64,000 nucleotides of DNA from Eutrigla gurnardus. Its lineage: Eukaryota > Chordata > Actinopteri > Perciformes > Triglidae. Below are positions 1 to 12,165 of this stretch, piece after piece. The first letter of the stretch is position 1. Each line of letters starts with the position of its first letter. The position numbers and the translations under genes are program-made. Below the pieces are notes generated by a model. It saw nothing but the letters and a program-made list of their open reading frames with translations. It was not told the DNA's origin and did no database searches. The stretch spans positions 17,606,827 through 17,670,826 of the forward strand of contig OY741264.1 in assembly GCA_963514095.1 (NCBI GenBank). Reading direction: 5' to 3'.

Positions 1-609
1 CGTGCATTTGGCATTGTAGTTGCAATTATGGTCTGAAAATATGTTGGGGTTTTTTTCACAATAACCACATTGTTTCCCTTAAAATGTGTTTCTGGAGTCT
101 ATATTTTAAGGTTATCCATGAAAAAAAAAGTCTGCAGAGAATACTGTGTGTATGTGTGTGTGCGTGTGTGTGGCTGTTATACCATTAGACTAAGATCTCT
201 CTCCTCTCTCTGCCAGTCACCATCTCCTTAACATGAAACCTTGTTTCTCCTGTGGAGGTTCATTCATCAGTCTTGGCTTCTCTCTGTCAAATGCAACTCT
301 TCTCCTGATTTGCACCTAGAACTCTCTTGGTCAAAGTTTTCTGTGACGTGTGTTACATTTTCTAATTCAAATCCACTTACTCATTCAAATTAGAACCTAA
401 AAAAACAACCTAATTAGGAAACACTGCAGAAAGTAATGCACAAATGTTCACTAACCGCAACTTTCATTTGGTTTCTCTTGCAACACTAACTTCTCAACTA
501 CTTTTTTTTTAAGTCATATTGGTGTCATTGAAGTTATGGCAATATCTATTATTATATATTTTTTATTATTATTACTATTGGATGGATTGCTATGAATCCA
601 TGTTTGTAC
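1..609. other. Unassigned AT-rich sequence
   Basis: No gene or repeat that I can name. A short TG-rich run lies near 150-172 and a T/A-rich run near 545-575. All frames are closed by frequent stops. Confidence 0.5.
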
Positions 610-1020
610 ACACGTTTGTGGTCCTCAGAGGGTGAAGCCTACTGACTTTGGTCCCAGACCTTTCCTTTCGTGCCACCCACCATGAGGTGATGACATTCTG
701 TACAGACATCCGTGTTCCCCTCACGATGAATCATAAATTCTGTGATCTCCTAACTGTCCATGTGGGTGACCATCTGGTCAAAATTTATATTTATCCAATA
801 ATTGGTTTATTCCTATCAGCTTCAGCTGTACCTTACTTTTTCTGTTTACTGCTCATGAGCAAATGGCATGCTGACATGCTGAACCAAGACAGTGAACATG
901 GTAGATATCATATCAGCTACATACGATACACTGCTATTGTGAGTATTTTAACTTGTTGAGCATGTTAGCACTAAGCTCAGCTTACCACTGTGACAAAGTG
1001 CAGCCTCACAGAACCAATAG
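610..1020. repeat. Teleost interspersed repeat fragment
   Basis: The text resembles a decayed copy of a very common teleost interspersed repeat that I know by its wording: a tract near 625-700 about a product ending in ACTTTGGT and CCACCATGAGGT, then a tract near 860-1000 with GCATGCTGACATGCTGAAC and GAACATGGTAGA. The 103-codon open frame at 648-959 falls wholly inside it, so I do not call it a gene. The TE class is unknown to me. Confidence 0.5.
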
Positions 1021-1030
1021 CCAACTGGTT

Positions 1031-1775
1031 CTCACTGCCAAGGCGTCCAATGATGCAGCTCGGTTAGTGCTCCTTGGTGTCTGACACCACATTTGCCATG
1101 TGAGGAGCACAGAGGAGTGGAGCAGGGGTCGTGCTAATTGAATATTTTCCATCATTGGGCACATGTTTAAAGTTTAGTTAGTCCAGGCTCCAGTGTAGCA
1201 GCTGAGTGCCGGTTCAGCCTTCAGGACAAATCATGACGGCCATGAGAAAACGGTACAGAAAACCACCTGCTTTTGGTGTGATGACATGAAAAGTTCTGTC
1301 TCTGATCAAGTTCTCACTCCATGCCCTTATTAATGCATTATCTCTAAACTTCCATTAGTTTTATTGATTGTTTAAAAACACACAGCCCTACTAGCTCGGT
1401 CCCTGAAAATCTAATGCAACCACAGGAGTGGAGCTGGACGAATCGGACCAACAAAGGTCTTTCAAACAGACTGTTGTTCGTGTCCCATGTGAAACTAGAA
1501 GTAAACGCTGACATTTCACATCAGTCATAAGTAACGTGGATCGCGTTAGTGCTGATAGTCATAGTAAACGTCAACCATGCTCTTCCTAAAGCTAACTGAA
1601 TGGTTTTGTTGCCTAAACCTATTTAGTTTACATGCAGACGTTTACATCATGCAGGTAACAAACACATATTGACATGCCAAGACATGCAAAAGTGATGCTA
1701 GAGGGGAAGGCAGAGCATCATAGTTTGAAGGTTTGGAGCTCTGACAAAGCTGTACTATCCAACACAACAGCATGG
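1031..1775. mobile_element. Non-autonomous inverted-repeat element, copy 1
   Basis: The left end (1031-1075, with CAAGGCGTCCAATGATGCAG) is imperfectly repeated in reverse complement at 1738-1770 (CTGACAAAGCTGTACTATCC). The same ends and the same interior motif (CTAAAGCTAACTGAATGGTT near 1586) recur in the element at 54618-57668, so this is a family present twice in the window. No coding capacity is seen. The superfamily is not clear from the ends. Confidence 0.45.
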
Positions 1776-2845
1776 CTGTTAATGTTGATGTCTTCCTTTT
1801 TTTGCTCACCATCAGAGCCTATTTACGAGGTGAGAGGAGACTCTGAGTAGTTAGCACTGATGGAAGGCAGCCTCGATACATGCATAGAAGTTGAAATGTA
1901 AAAGCGTTCTGGATGATTATAGTGCTGCTTAGTACAAAAGGGGATCTGCATCGGGCATTGTAATGAGTCTCATCAACCGAAAAGGCGCAGCATGGGGGAC
2001 AAGGCAAAGTAGAAATCAAAGTTTAGAGCCAGAGACAGATTCAATTCCCTTACCCTGTGTAATTACTGCGGATCAGGCTTTATCAGTGGCAGACATCAGC
2101 CCTGGGATCTCAGTGAAAATGAGCAAAGAAATGTTCAAGAGAAGCAAGAGGAGGGCGGAGAGAGCACTCGCAAAAAACACCGGCTAATGTTGAATGAGGG
2201 ATTATCAGGTGTACGTCAAATATGGCGCTTCAAACTGAGCAGAGAGGAAAGCCCTGAGAATTAAAGGGAGGCTGGCGAGTCTGCAGGCCCTTATCTTTTG
2301 TCATGTGTTTTTTCTCACAAGTTCTGCTTTGATTGTAAGCTAAAGATTGCCCAAATGCTTGTATTTCTTTTTTAAGAACTGATGAGCTACAGTGGATGAA
2401 AGGATCACATCAGGAAGATATTCAAATGCAACATTCTTCTAAGAGATTATTGATAATATTCCCTTGCACACTGAGCTATTAATACTATCCAAAAGGCATA
2501 CTTGACAAATTATGAAACATGATTATACATAAATATGATACATACAGGAGCACACTATACTACCACAACTCACAATATTTGTGGCTTTCCTCAAACACCA
2601 TTGCAAGTTATTGGCTGGTCAGATCATGTAAGGCCACGGGCAGCAGGGGTACAGTGGAGAGGAAGGGAGTGGCCAATGATAAGTCATTACAAAGCACACA
2701 ATCAGCACATGCTCGCTCACTCCCACTAATCACTATTCTGTCCTAAGCAGACAAAACCACAGGGCTTGAGAGCATTTCACAGCAGTCACATGAATGCATT
2801 AATGAATATTACATTCTCAGGCTTTTCCTGGCTGCTTCTTGACCA
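1776..2845. other. Unassigned sequence
   Basis: Nothing recognisable. Short open frames at 1963-2187 and 2519-2746 have no family resemblance that I can see and no supporting signals. Confidence 0.4.
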
Positions 2846-3237
2846 GGGGCCCGTTCCAGAAAGCAGGTTTTCCTGAAACTCTGAGTTTGTTAAACCTGAG
2901 AAGAGGGATACTCTGAGTTTTCCGTTCCAGAAAGAGAGGTAACTCAACCTTTAGGTCAGCTCCCATAGTAGCTTGTTTTCTACATAAACACTCAGTAATA
3001 TCTAATAACGCTCTCCCAGTTGCCATGGTGAATCGTTGTATCGGAGCTCCATTGATGATGGCTTTGTAGAGTCGGCAGGCACGCACATAACTCAGAGTTT
3101 ACATACTAAGAGTTGATTGAACTAATTCAGAACTGCTGTTCTGGAACCGAAAACTCAGAGTTGCCCATCTCAGAGTTGGTTGACTCAGAATTCAATTAGG
3201 TTCAGAGTTGGTTGAACCTACTCTCTGGAACGGGCCC
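2846..3237. mobile_element. Short inverted-repeat element, GGGCCC-ended
   Basis: It starts with GGGGCCCGTTCCAGAAAGCAGG and ends with the reverse complement of a related end (CTCTCTGGAACGGGCCC). Subterminal tracts rich in CTCAGAGTT run inward from the right end. The 3' half (2970-3237) is nearly the same sequence as 4047-4311. It is non-coding, and looks like an internally deleted version of the longer element that abuts it. Confidence 0.65.
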
Positions 3238-4311
3238 ATTTCAGAAAGCAGGTTTAGTGAAAACCTTGAGTTAGTTAACCCTGAGATGAGGGAAACTGGT
3301 TATTCGGTTTCACAAAGCAAGTTCAGCATAAATCTGAGTCAGTTACCCGGGCAACATACTCCGTGAACCTAGCCTGCTCGGTGGCAGGTTTTCTTCAACA
3401 AACCGTGAGTTTCTCCTACATGTCGCCTTTTTCCAGAATCTGAACCTACTATGAAAAAATGTGCCGTCCTTTCCTCGTCAACTATGGAAATAAAAGTGAT
3501 TCTAGCAGCTTTGCGTCGGGAGAGAATTTTGATGACCTTTCCTACCGATCGCATATCTAAACAATATTCTCCAACATTTTCAACATTTCATATCGCGGAC
3601 ATAATCCGCGACCAGATTCGTTGCAGAGCTCTTTAGCTTTTTTGCGAACGGGAGATTTATAAAATGTCTAAGGACATTTCTGTGTTAAAATAGACACTTA
3701 TATTTACTGTTAAATATGATTGAAATCATATGCCTTAGTCTACGTATTTGTGCAATATTCTTATGCTTAATTTTCAATTGAAGCCACTTTCTTTTTGTGC
3801 CTGGGAGGATTAAACCTATGAAAATAATGATTTGTTCATTGTACTACTTTGTGAACCACAGGCCTGCACCGTAGGCATCGTTACAAACCATTACACCACA
3901 GAGTCGCTCTACAAAGCCAAACAAAAAGCGTTATCACGTTTAGATCAATCGACGTTTCATTCAGTTATACGTATTAGATTGGGCAGTAATTGTCTGCCAC
4001 GCGAACTCTCTCTACTTTGCTTACGTTGCTCCGCTTTCTCAGAATGAGCTTGTTTTCTACATAAACACTCAGTAATATCTAATAACACTCTCACCATGGT
4101 GAATCGTCATATCGGAGCTCCATTAATGATGGCTTTGTAGAGTCGGCAGGCATGCACGTAACTCAGAGTTTACATACTCAGAGTTGATTGAACTAATTCA
4201 AAACCGCTGTTCTGAAACTGAAAACTCAGAGTTGCCCATCTCAGAGTTGGTCAACTCAGAGTTCAGGGTTAGGTTCAGAGTTTGTTGAACCTGCTTTCTG
4301 AAACGGGCCCC
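3232..4311. mobile_element. Longer inverted-repeat element, same family, abutting
   Basis: The left end (ATTTCAGAAAGCAGG after GGGCCC at 3232) and right end (CTGAAACGGGCCCC, 4299-4311) are inverted repeats of the same family as 2846-3237. The GGGCCC at 3232-3237, its own reverse complement, serves as the right end of the first copy and the left end of this one. About 700 bp of interior absent from the short copy lies at roughly 3360-4045. It includes short open frames (3451-3636 and 3832-4047) that I cannot assign, perhaps transposase remnants. Confidence 0.6.
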
Positions 4312-4994
4312 TGCTCCGCAGGCTAAGATGAGGGGATGTATAAGGAGGATAATAAAACCAGGCTGCAAGCTTGAGATTCACCACCATGTTCGACAGCAGA
4401 TGTAGTATATATTTTGTGGTATTTACAACTCAACCATTTCCCTTCAGACCAACCCTTCCCTGTACAACTGCTCTCCATGTCTAACCATTCCCAGCAAATG
4501 ATCATTTCAGGATGTGGTTTCAGACCACAACACTCCAACAGATATTCACATGAATGCATTTTAGGCTAAGACAAAGAAATGGCGTCATTTTCAGCACTTT
4601 GTCGCTCCCAGACTGTATTTATAATTAATGCGCATCTCTTTTGTAGCAGCACATTTCTGAGATTGTATTAGATTGAACATTCAAATTGTATGTGTCCACT
4701 CGCTTCAAAGCTTCTCATTTGGTTGTTTCAAAATCTGAATATGGAAACACAAAAGAAGGGATTTTATACATGTCATTTTTTGAAGCCGCATATTCGCTTC
4801 AGATAACGCTTTGAATCCATTATTCTGAATATTCTGGATTTGATACTGTTCATGCGAGTAGCATATTCCATTTGGATATTTCAAATTAGGCTCATAGATA
4901 TAAAATAATAGATGTGACATTGTATAATAATTCATGGGATAACGTCTGTCCAAGGTATTGTTTACAGACCACCAAAAGGACTAGAGACCAGGGA
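4312..4994. other. Unassigned sequence
   Basis: No gene or known repeat recognised. Short minus-strand frames at 4323-4559 and 4705-4953 carry no motif. Confidence 0.4.
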
Positions 4995-5400
4995 GGCTAG
5001 CATCACTTTCCACACACCAGTAAAGAGCTGGTGAAGAAGACCGGTTCCTCACCCTTGCATGAGGAACCGTAGGCTTTCTTCAGAGATTAACATGCAAAGG
5101 GGAACCGGTCTTCTTGGGGTGTTATCTTCCTGGGACGGCCACTTTGTGGTCTGTCTTTGACTTCACCAGTCTCACAGACCTTGGTCCTAAGTTTAGACCA
5201 GGGTTGACACCAAATAATGCTGCCACTCTGCGTACCGGAACACCAGTTTCCACTTGCCCTATTGCACGGGCCTTATCCTGAAGGGACAAATGTGGCATGT
5301 TTATACTTGGAGCACACAAACTCAACAAAGTTGCAGGACCCATGCTCACAAGCGCTGTCAATTAGGTGCCAATCAGGTGCCAGTCACACACCTGTGAATA
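4995..5400 (-). pseudogene. Tc1/mariner transposase fragment (N-terminal HTH)
   Basis: A minus-strand frame at 5122-5361 contains LSLQDKARAIGQVETGVPVR followed by RVAALFGVN, the first helix-turn-helix of Tc1-like transposases. After a frameshift the text continues in another frame as CETGEVKDRPQSGRPRKITP, the usual linker with its GRPRK motif, and ends at EDRF near 5101. The next piece of the same protein (EDRFLTLA) is found on the plus strand at 5036-5062, so the copy was broken by a local inversion or inverted duplication; 15-bp perfect arms lie at 5034-5048 and 5101-5115. The second HTH and the whole DDE domain are missing. Not functional. Confidence 0.75.
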
Positions 5401-7329
5401 CCAACAGAAGAATATTGCAGGGGATTTTGGCACAATTTTTTGGGCCACTACCCACACGGTTAGCTGTTTCTCATTCCATGAATGCATGCTCCTTACAAGT
5501 TGTACCTCTTTGTAAAGGTGAGTAATCAGGCTTTCCAACGATATAAAATACAATACCAATTGGTATTAATAAAGGGGAGGATTAATCGACTGAAATAACG
5601 TTTACAAACTTTTGAGGAGTTTACATTTGCAAGCTGTTTTCATCTCATGAAGAACAGATTCAAATATGCTGATATTTCGCCCTTTCAAAAAACATTTTCA
5701 CTTCCAGCCAGTACATAAAGTACATTGTTTCTTAAGATTGTTTCCTACTCATGTGATCCAAGCATTCCCAATAGCTACAGAATGTTATTAAGTTTTATTA
5801 AGTCCACCAGTCACCAGCCTTCAAATGATTGTATTGAAAATAAGGAAAAAAGCAAGTACATTATTAAAAAAACATTAATAATAATCATAAAACAGCTTCT
5901 GCTAGTATGCTAGTGTGCAAGTATGCGCTTTGCATACCGGATTATGGATGACGGCTCAACTGTTGTCACTGTGTGTCACCTTCCATGGCTTCAACCTTTA
6001 AAACCACAGATGATATAAAAAGCAAACAAACACTATCCTCCAGTAGAACTCAGTTTTTCCAATAATTTTCCTGCTGAGAAAACATAACTCTTATTCTGTA
6101 TGTGTGTATTCACATGACGCTGCACAGCTTTTACCACACCAAATGACTTCCTTGGTGTGTTACCAGTTGACTTGTAACCATTCATTTTCATTCCACAATG
6201 GCTTTTACTCCATGTTAATGAATATGAATTGAAACATCTGCAAATTCATTCCAGCCTCATATTGTCCTTTTCATTTCTTTTGGAAGTGAAAACATTTCCT
6301 CCAGGTCTTGGTTTACTGCCATGAAGCTCTGCCTGGTGGGCTGGGGGCTTCATATGATGAGAAGGTCACGTCTCCTGATGCTGGCATTCATTGTCCTTCA
6401 GCGGCTCCTCTGACACTAATCTAGATGCATCAGTTTTAACTGCATTTCTCTGTTGCAACATGCATCCGTGGAGATCAATCAATCCATTCCCTAATTTCAT
6501 CAGGGAATCTCTGGTGCTCTTCCACACCTTATTCCCCACCTTTTCTACCCCCATCTCCCTCTCACCTTCCCGAAGCGTGAGACATGCCATTCATCAACAT
6601 CCCTATCGAGCATGGGTATTTAAAAATGGATTTAAGAACGCATTGACTGGGATCCCACAAGGAGTACACGACACAATGGTGGTCAATAGGACTCTTAATG
6701 TAAAGTTGTGTCATAAATATAACTCCACTTCCCCCTGCTGCATGGTAGGTTATTCTGTGAGCCACGTGAATCCAATAAATCAAACATAAAGCATGCAATG
6801 GCTATGGCTTACAATACAATATTCTGCATGCTCTCCTTTTCTATACACTAAATAAAACCCACATTTTGCTCAGGAGAGGTGTACCCGTTTTTCTCACATC
6901 TCTGGGAAATATGCTGATATTTGTGTCCTCTTTGTTTCCCTCTGCAGCCCCCCCTCCTGCATGTTTACCAATGACAAATGGAGGACTAGTGTCTTCAGGG
7001 GCACAAAGAGGAATCAGGTGCACTCAGGCTGCGGGCCTATAGGCTCCAGCGGCTTTAAGCCCAGGGGCCACCAGCAAAGGAAAGCTGTGATAAGTCTGGG
7101 CTGAAGAATGAATACATTCACATGGGACGAGCGGTAGGGAGACAATTGGCTGCATTGTTTTCTCCAGCCTGCTGTTGCATAACAATGATCATTCCCAGTG
7201 CACTCTTCATGAAAATGCATTCAGCTATGGAAGAGGACATTTCAAGTCTCAAGTCTTAGTGGAAAGAATACATTTTCCAGTGTCCAGTTTTGTATTTATT
7301 TATTATATATATATGTGTGTGTGTATGTG
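5401..7329. other. Unassigned sequence
   Basis: About 1.9 kb in which I recognise nothing. Open frames of 60-130 codons (for example 6391-6789) show no domain, no splice structure and no codon bias that I can judge. A TATATATGTGTGTG run marks 7304-7335. Confidence 0.4.
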
Positions 7330-7465
7330 TGTGTACACCGTGGACAGGTCACCAGGCTATCGCTGACACACTGAGAGAGCGTTCAAACTCCACATAGAAG
7401 GCCAGCCTGAACCTAGAACCGTGACCCCTCATTCTGTGAGTGCTAAGGACTGCACCGCTGTGAAA
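7330..7465 (-). repeat. SINE-like fragment (reverse orientation)
   Basis: It holds CACCGTGGACAGGTCACCAG and CAAACTCCACATAGAAGG, which in reverse complement match the body of the common teleost SINE-like repeat seen better at 14003-14181 (GTGGAGTTTGCATGTTCTCC). The middle is deleted. Confidence 0.5.
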
Positions 7466-7564
7466 TAAATAATAGTAGAGAATGATCACTACTGATCATA
7501 AAGTTCAATATAAAAAACACTCAAATTTAAAAATGATGAATAACAATAAGAATTAGATTCCCGG

Positions 7565-7750
7565 TTTGGGTTTGGATTCCTTCTGCGTGGAGTTTGTATG
7601 TTCTCCCCGTGTGAGCGTGGGTTCTCTCTGGGTTCTCCGGCTTCCTCCCATAGTCCAAAGACATGCAGGATGGGGATAGGTTAATTGATGACTCTAGATT
7701 GCCCATAAGTTTAAATGTGAGCATGAATGGTTGTGATGGAACAGCAATAA
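7565..7750 (+). repeat. SINE-like fragment (forward orientation)
   Basis: GTGGAGTTTGTATGTTCTCC, CTCCGGCTTCCTCCCATAGTCC and GGTTAATTGATGACTCTAGATTGCCC are the body of the same repeat family as 14003-14181. Together with the reverse piece at 7330-7465 it forms a broken inverted pair. Confidence 0.6.
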
Positions 7751-7807
7751 TATAGCAGTGAGTGTGGAGCAGGGCTACTGCAGCAGGTACACCCACAGTC
7801 CAGGTGT

Positions 7808-8085
7808 AAACGGACCTGCATTTCTATAGCACTTTTCTAGTCTACTACTCAAGGCACTTTAAACTACATTCAGTCTACATTTACCATACACACATTCATA
7901 CACTGACAGAGGAGCCGCCTGCACATCAGGAGCTACGCTAATCTAACTCATTCACACACATTCTTATGGCACAGCCTTCGGGGGCAATTTGGGGTTCAAG
8001 GACACTTCGGCATGCAGGCTGGAGGAGTTGGGATTCGAGCCACCGATCATCTGATTGGAGGACGACCCGCTCTACCTCGACGTGA
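7808..8085 (-). repeat. tRNA-derived SINE, reverse copy
   Basis: Reading the minus strand, a tRNA-like head lies near 8030-8085 and the body ends at about 7811 with CTATAGAAATGCAGGTCCG. The body includes the phrases CAAGGACACTTCGGCATG and CTGGAGGAGTTGGGATTCGA (as written on the plus strand). It belongs to the same family as the forward copy at 53466-53712. The copy is older and its B box is degenerate. Confidence 0.6.
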
Positions 8086-9156
8086 GAAAGCACAAAGACC
8101 CCGGGGATGAAGTCAAGTTAGTTTTCAGCTTTAAAGAGGTTGAGCATTCAGTGCTGTGATATGTGTCTTTTCAAAGCACCTTGAGGCGATGCACACAGCA
8201 TGAAAAGACAGCAAATTATCTGTGTCTGTATTACAGTAATATCAGTTAAGTATATTTTCCCTAGTAATGATGGATAATGTCGAGGAAGAAGGTTCTGACT
8301 TTCAAGCGGTAGTTTGCATTCGCATCCGTCTTCAACTGCCACAATGTGGACAGCAGCGTCATTTGTGAGATGAATTACTGGAAATTATACTTGTCTTAAA
8401 TGAGGTATACACATACTCAAGGACAGGAACAAATAAAAAACCATCCATGTTTGCCTTGCACTTGTCCTCAGCAACACTTATTTGGGAATTCATGAGAATA
8501 ATTGGGCCATTTCATTTTAATGTTCATTTCCTTGTAGAGAATTACTTGCGTGCTAGGCTATGGAAACTATCAGCCTTTAAAGAACAGCTCTGTCCTTAGA
8601 CAGCTTTTTATACAAATTGATCACGCTCCGTTTTGAATCTGTTCGCACTCAGGCCATGAATGGCTCTTTGAACAGTCACCAGCTGTCTTCCCATTACTAC
8701 CATACATTTAAGTGCAACTTCAGGTATTAGCCTCAGTCCATAGTTTGGAAAATAACGACATGGCATGGAGCATTGAATATGTTACGGTTTGAACGTAGAC
8801 TGGATGCAAATGCACAGCCCAGACAACAGGAAAACACTTAAACAACAAGTTTAATGTCAAAATGTGCAACACAAGTGCAAGGGGGAGGGGTGGTTCGATG
8901 TCCCGGGATCCAGTGAAGTCACCAGTGCGAGTGTCTGGTGTGGCGTTCACGTGTTAATGGCAGCTCTGCGGCACGGTGATGTCCGTCTCGGGCGTTCTCA
9001 CACAGCGTGGAGACACAAGACAGCAGGAAACAGGCTGGTAGCTCCAGCAGCACGAGATCACAGGGCAACGACGATGATCTGAGACAAGGTTGAAGGAACA
9101 CAGGAGAAGCATTAGCTACGCAAGCTAAACACGGAGAGAAAAGCGCAAACACTAAA
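8086..9156. other. Unassigned sequence
   Basis: No element or gene named. Overlapping short frames on both strands near 8720-9185 carry no motif. Confidence 0.4.
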
Positions 9157-9400
9157 GCCCAAGTTATGCTTCCGCGTCGACACAACGCAAGGGGGCTTGC
9201 GGACCCCTTACGTCCTTGCGGACCCCCCTTACGTCCAACGCAAGGGCCTGACGTGCACCTCCCAAAAATCTTAGACGCGCGTCGAGGCGACGCAACACCA
9301 ACGCAGCGGCATTGGCTGTGATTGGTCCGCTAACTACATCCGCTGGAGACCGCTATCCGGTTTCCACTCATAAACACCGCCATTTAAACTTTTAAAAGGC
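9157..9400. repeat. Terminal part of a DNA transposon (Harbinger-like)
   Basis: GCCCAAGTTATGCTTCCGCG followed by short GC-rich repeats has the look of the ends of a teleost Harbinger-type element. A 20-bp direct duplication (TTGCGGACCCC...TTACGTCC) lies at about 9196-9234. The opposite end was not found, so the class is inferred from wording only. Confidence 0.35.
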
Positions 9401-11118
9401 ACATTTTATTGTTTGCACCTCATTTTATTGTTTGCACCTTGTCGCTTTTGCACAAAGAAATAAAACATCAAGTTCTGAAAAATAGTGGATGTTTAAAGCA
9501 GTAAAGTAAACAAATAGGCTATAACGAGGCTAACGACGATATACGCCAAGAGTCTCGGTCGGTCTGTCAGTCTTTACAAAAAAATTGCTTAAGCACTGAA
9601 CAAAATTCTCAGTGGCCTAAACTCATTTTTTTTCGAATCAAACACTCTTTTGGCCAAACCTTAAACACCGTTCAGGTACTCTCAAAACGTTCAGTTGTAC
9701 AACAAAAATATCTTCAGTTCAAATATTAATCTAAAGTTGTGAAACTATAGATACATTCAAAGTGCACTTTATAATTATATGCAAGTATTGTAACCACATT
9801 AATAACTGTTTCAAGACCTCAAACAGTCATAGTTACATTAGTAACACAGAAAATATCATTTTACAAAAACAAAAAAATATTGCATAGTACCCCTTTAATT
9901 TTGTAGTAAACTGCATTAAATTCAGAAAAACTCATGGTAATTTAGAGGCATTAAGGCCTACTGTGCTTATATGTCTCCCCTTGCACCGGTAACAGTGAGA
10001 AACTGCACCAAACATTTACCTCTGCATTTACCACAAGCACACACACATATCAATAGTCTCACCATCATCTTATTCTCTCAACATATGTAGTGAACAACAG
10101 CTTGGAAAAATATTCTGAAGTAAACCACAAATAATTTGCATATGACACCAAATGAGATAAGTGGCTATACACAAGTCAATGTTCCATTAGCATCACAACA
10201 CACAGTCTATGACGGCTATAGCACCGTTAGCTTTTTTTCATGGCTATCTGCGCAGATTAACGCAACTTTTACCCTCGCCAGGTCGGCGGAAATCATCCGG
10301 TCTCACGGAGCTCTACAAAGTTTAAATATTGACAGTATACCGGTCAACCAGTGCTTAACATCATCAAGAATTACTACAACTCGGTTTGGAACATTATTTT
10401 CAGGTCTTACCCCATGGATGTCAACAGGTTTACTCTCGGTTTGGATCAGATAGCACATGAGGCAGCGGAGGTGAACATGACCGCAGAACCGGAAGAGAAG
10501 ACCGAACGTGACCCTACGGGGTTGATCACCTGAGCTCACCGGGGTTCACTGATTGGCTCGTTCTACGTAGCCCTGTGTAGCAACTCTTTTTCTTATTTCT
10601 CTCTATTTCTCCTTTTCTCCATTTTAACCATTTTGAACCCTGTTTTTAACAGTTGTTGGTGCATATAAATTTAAATGAATTAATATATTTCAAAATAAAA
10701 TGAACTATTCATGAATCATCTAATCATTTATTCCAAAAGAAAATGAACTGCTTTTAGACTTTTAATGACTTTTTTTCCATAAATTGTTTCTTTCACAAAT
10801 AAAAGGAATTGTACTAAAGGAATAGTTTCAACAAAATAATGTCACTTTATAGCCTGGGCTACACGCTCATTTGCTAAACCAAAGACTCTGTTTAAACATA
10901 GGAAAAGCGCATATATTTGCATGTGGTTTGGCCTTTAGTTTACATGAAAATTTAGGTTTCATCACAGAAAACAATAATTTCTGAAAACTCCGGCCAAAAG
11001 TGCCGTTTTCGCGTTTGCGTGTGTACTGGGTGAAACAGACGTTCCCAAACGTCACAGTATGCGAGAGAAAATACTTAGTGTTATGTGTGCTTTCATGTTT
11101 ACCCTTTTGAAGGGAACA
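9401..11118. other. Unassigned, probably repeat-derived
   Basis: No gene recognised. An open frame on the plus strand at 10136-10453 and an overlapping one at 10351-10533 have no similarity that I know. A tract near 10860-11060 (GTGCCGTTTTCGCG) resembles one at about 14200-14300, suggesting another repeat family with two pieces in the window. Confidence 0.35.
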
Positions 11119-12035
11119 GGGGTGTGTTCCAGAAAGCAGGTTTTGCTGAAACTCTGAGTTTGTTACCTTGAAAAGAAGGATACTCTGAGTTTTCTGTTCC
11201 ATAAAGAGAGGGTGCAGTCGAATAGTCTATTTTGCTTAGGAAGGTTCCTAACTGAAGAAGTGACCCGGAAGTAAACAAGTCCCCGCCATGATAAGAGCCG
11301 TTCAGATTCTCTAAATGCAAAGGAAAGGAGCTCCAATGCTTCCTCTCAAAGCTCCTTTAGCATAGGATGCAACGGACCTTCCAATACGATAGGAAAGGAG
11401 ATTACGCCGACCCACATTTCTTTGCGAGAGCAACAATTAAAGTGCGGCACACCTCGGCCATTCATGAAAACAAACAATATAGCATTTGCATATTTAACAA
11501 TTCCTTTCATGCAGACATATAGTAATTGGAATTGTGTTGATAAATGTGTGTGGACAGTGATAATAATTGAATGGTATTTTTAATTATGTTACAAACTTGA
11601 CAAAAACGAAACTAAAACCACAATGAAATGTAAATACACCAAACGGTCAAACAGGAAGGAGGAACTGCTGGAACCGAAGCCGGTCAGTGAACGAGCTGCT
11701 TATGAAACCAACATGTGGAGAAGTGGACGACGCGTTTTTTGTAATCCATTATTGTAGTTTACACGTCAATTGCTGGTGCCGATCATCAGTTGTCAATCAT
11801 CAGCAGCATTATAATGGATGGTCGGATTCTCTGAGCACCGCGGTCGTCTTTTCCTAAATCCTTTTGAGTTCTTCTTTCGCCTTTCCAAACCCCGTGACGT
11901 TTTCCCCAGAGGTCAATGAATAGGAGTTAGGACCTTATTTTTTGACTATTCGACTGCACCCAGAGTGAACTTAATCTTTAGTTCAGTCATGTAACTGACT
12001 GTGAACTTGCTTCAACAAACCCTGATTTTCAGGGA
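11119..12035. mobile_element. Third copy of the GGGCCC-type element, interrupted
   Basis: The left part (11119-11209) follows the left end of 2846-3237 closely: GTTCCAGAAAGCAGGTTTTG, ACTCTGAGTTTGTT and GGATACTCTGAGTTTTC. The text resumes after 11961 with AGAGTGAACTTAATC and tails off near 12035. The element at 11210-11961 sits inside it. Confidence 0.55.
11210..11961. mobile_element. Nested inverted-repeat element, GGGTGCAGTCGAATAG ends
   Basis: It has near-perfect inverted ends: GGGTGCAGTCGAATAGTC at 11210 and GACTATTCGACTGCACCC ending at 11961. Similarity continues inward (GGTTCCTAACT against AGTTAGGACC). It is 752 bp, non-coding, and flanked by AGA on both sides, which may be the target duplication. 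The superfamily is not established. Confidence 0.7.
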
Positions 12036-12165
12036 AAAATATTTTCACAAGAAGTGATACATTTGATTCTGCACCTTTCTAAAAGCTCTGTGGATGTATT
12101 TTTTTTTTTAAATGGTTTGTTTACATAAAAATAAATCAATATGACCTTTAAGGAATCAGAGTTTA

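Noticed and set aside
648..959. 103-codon plus-strand frame as a gene
   Set aside because: It lies in a common interspersed repeat and has no domain.
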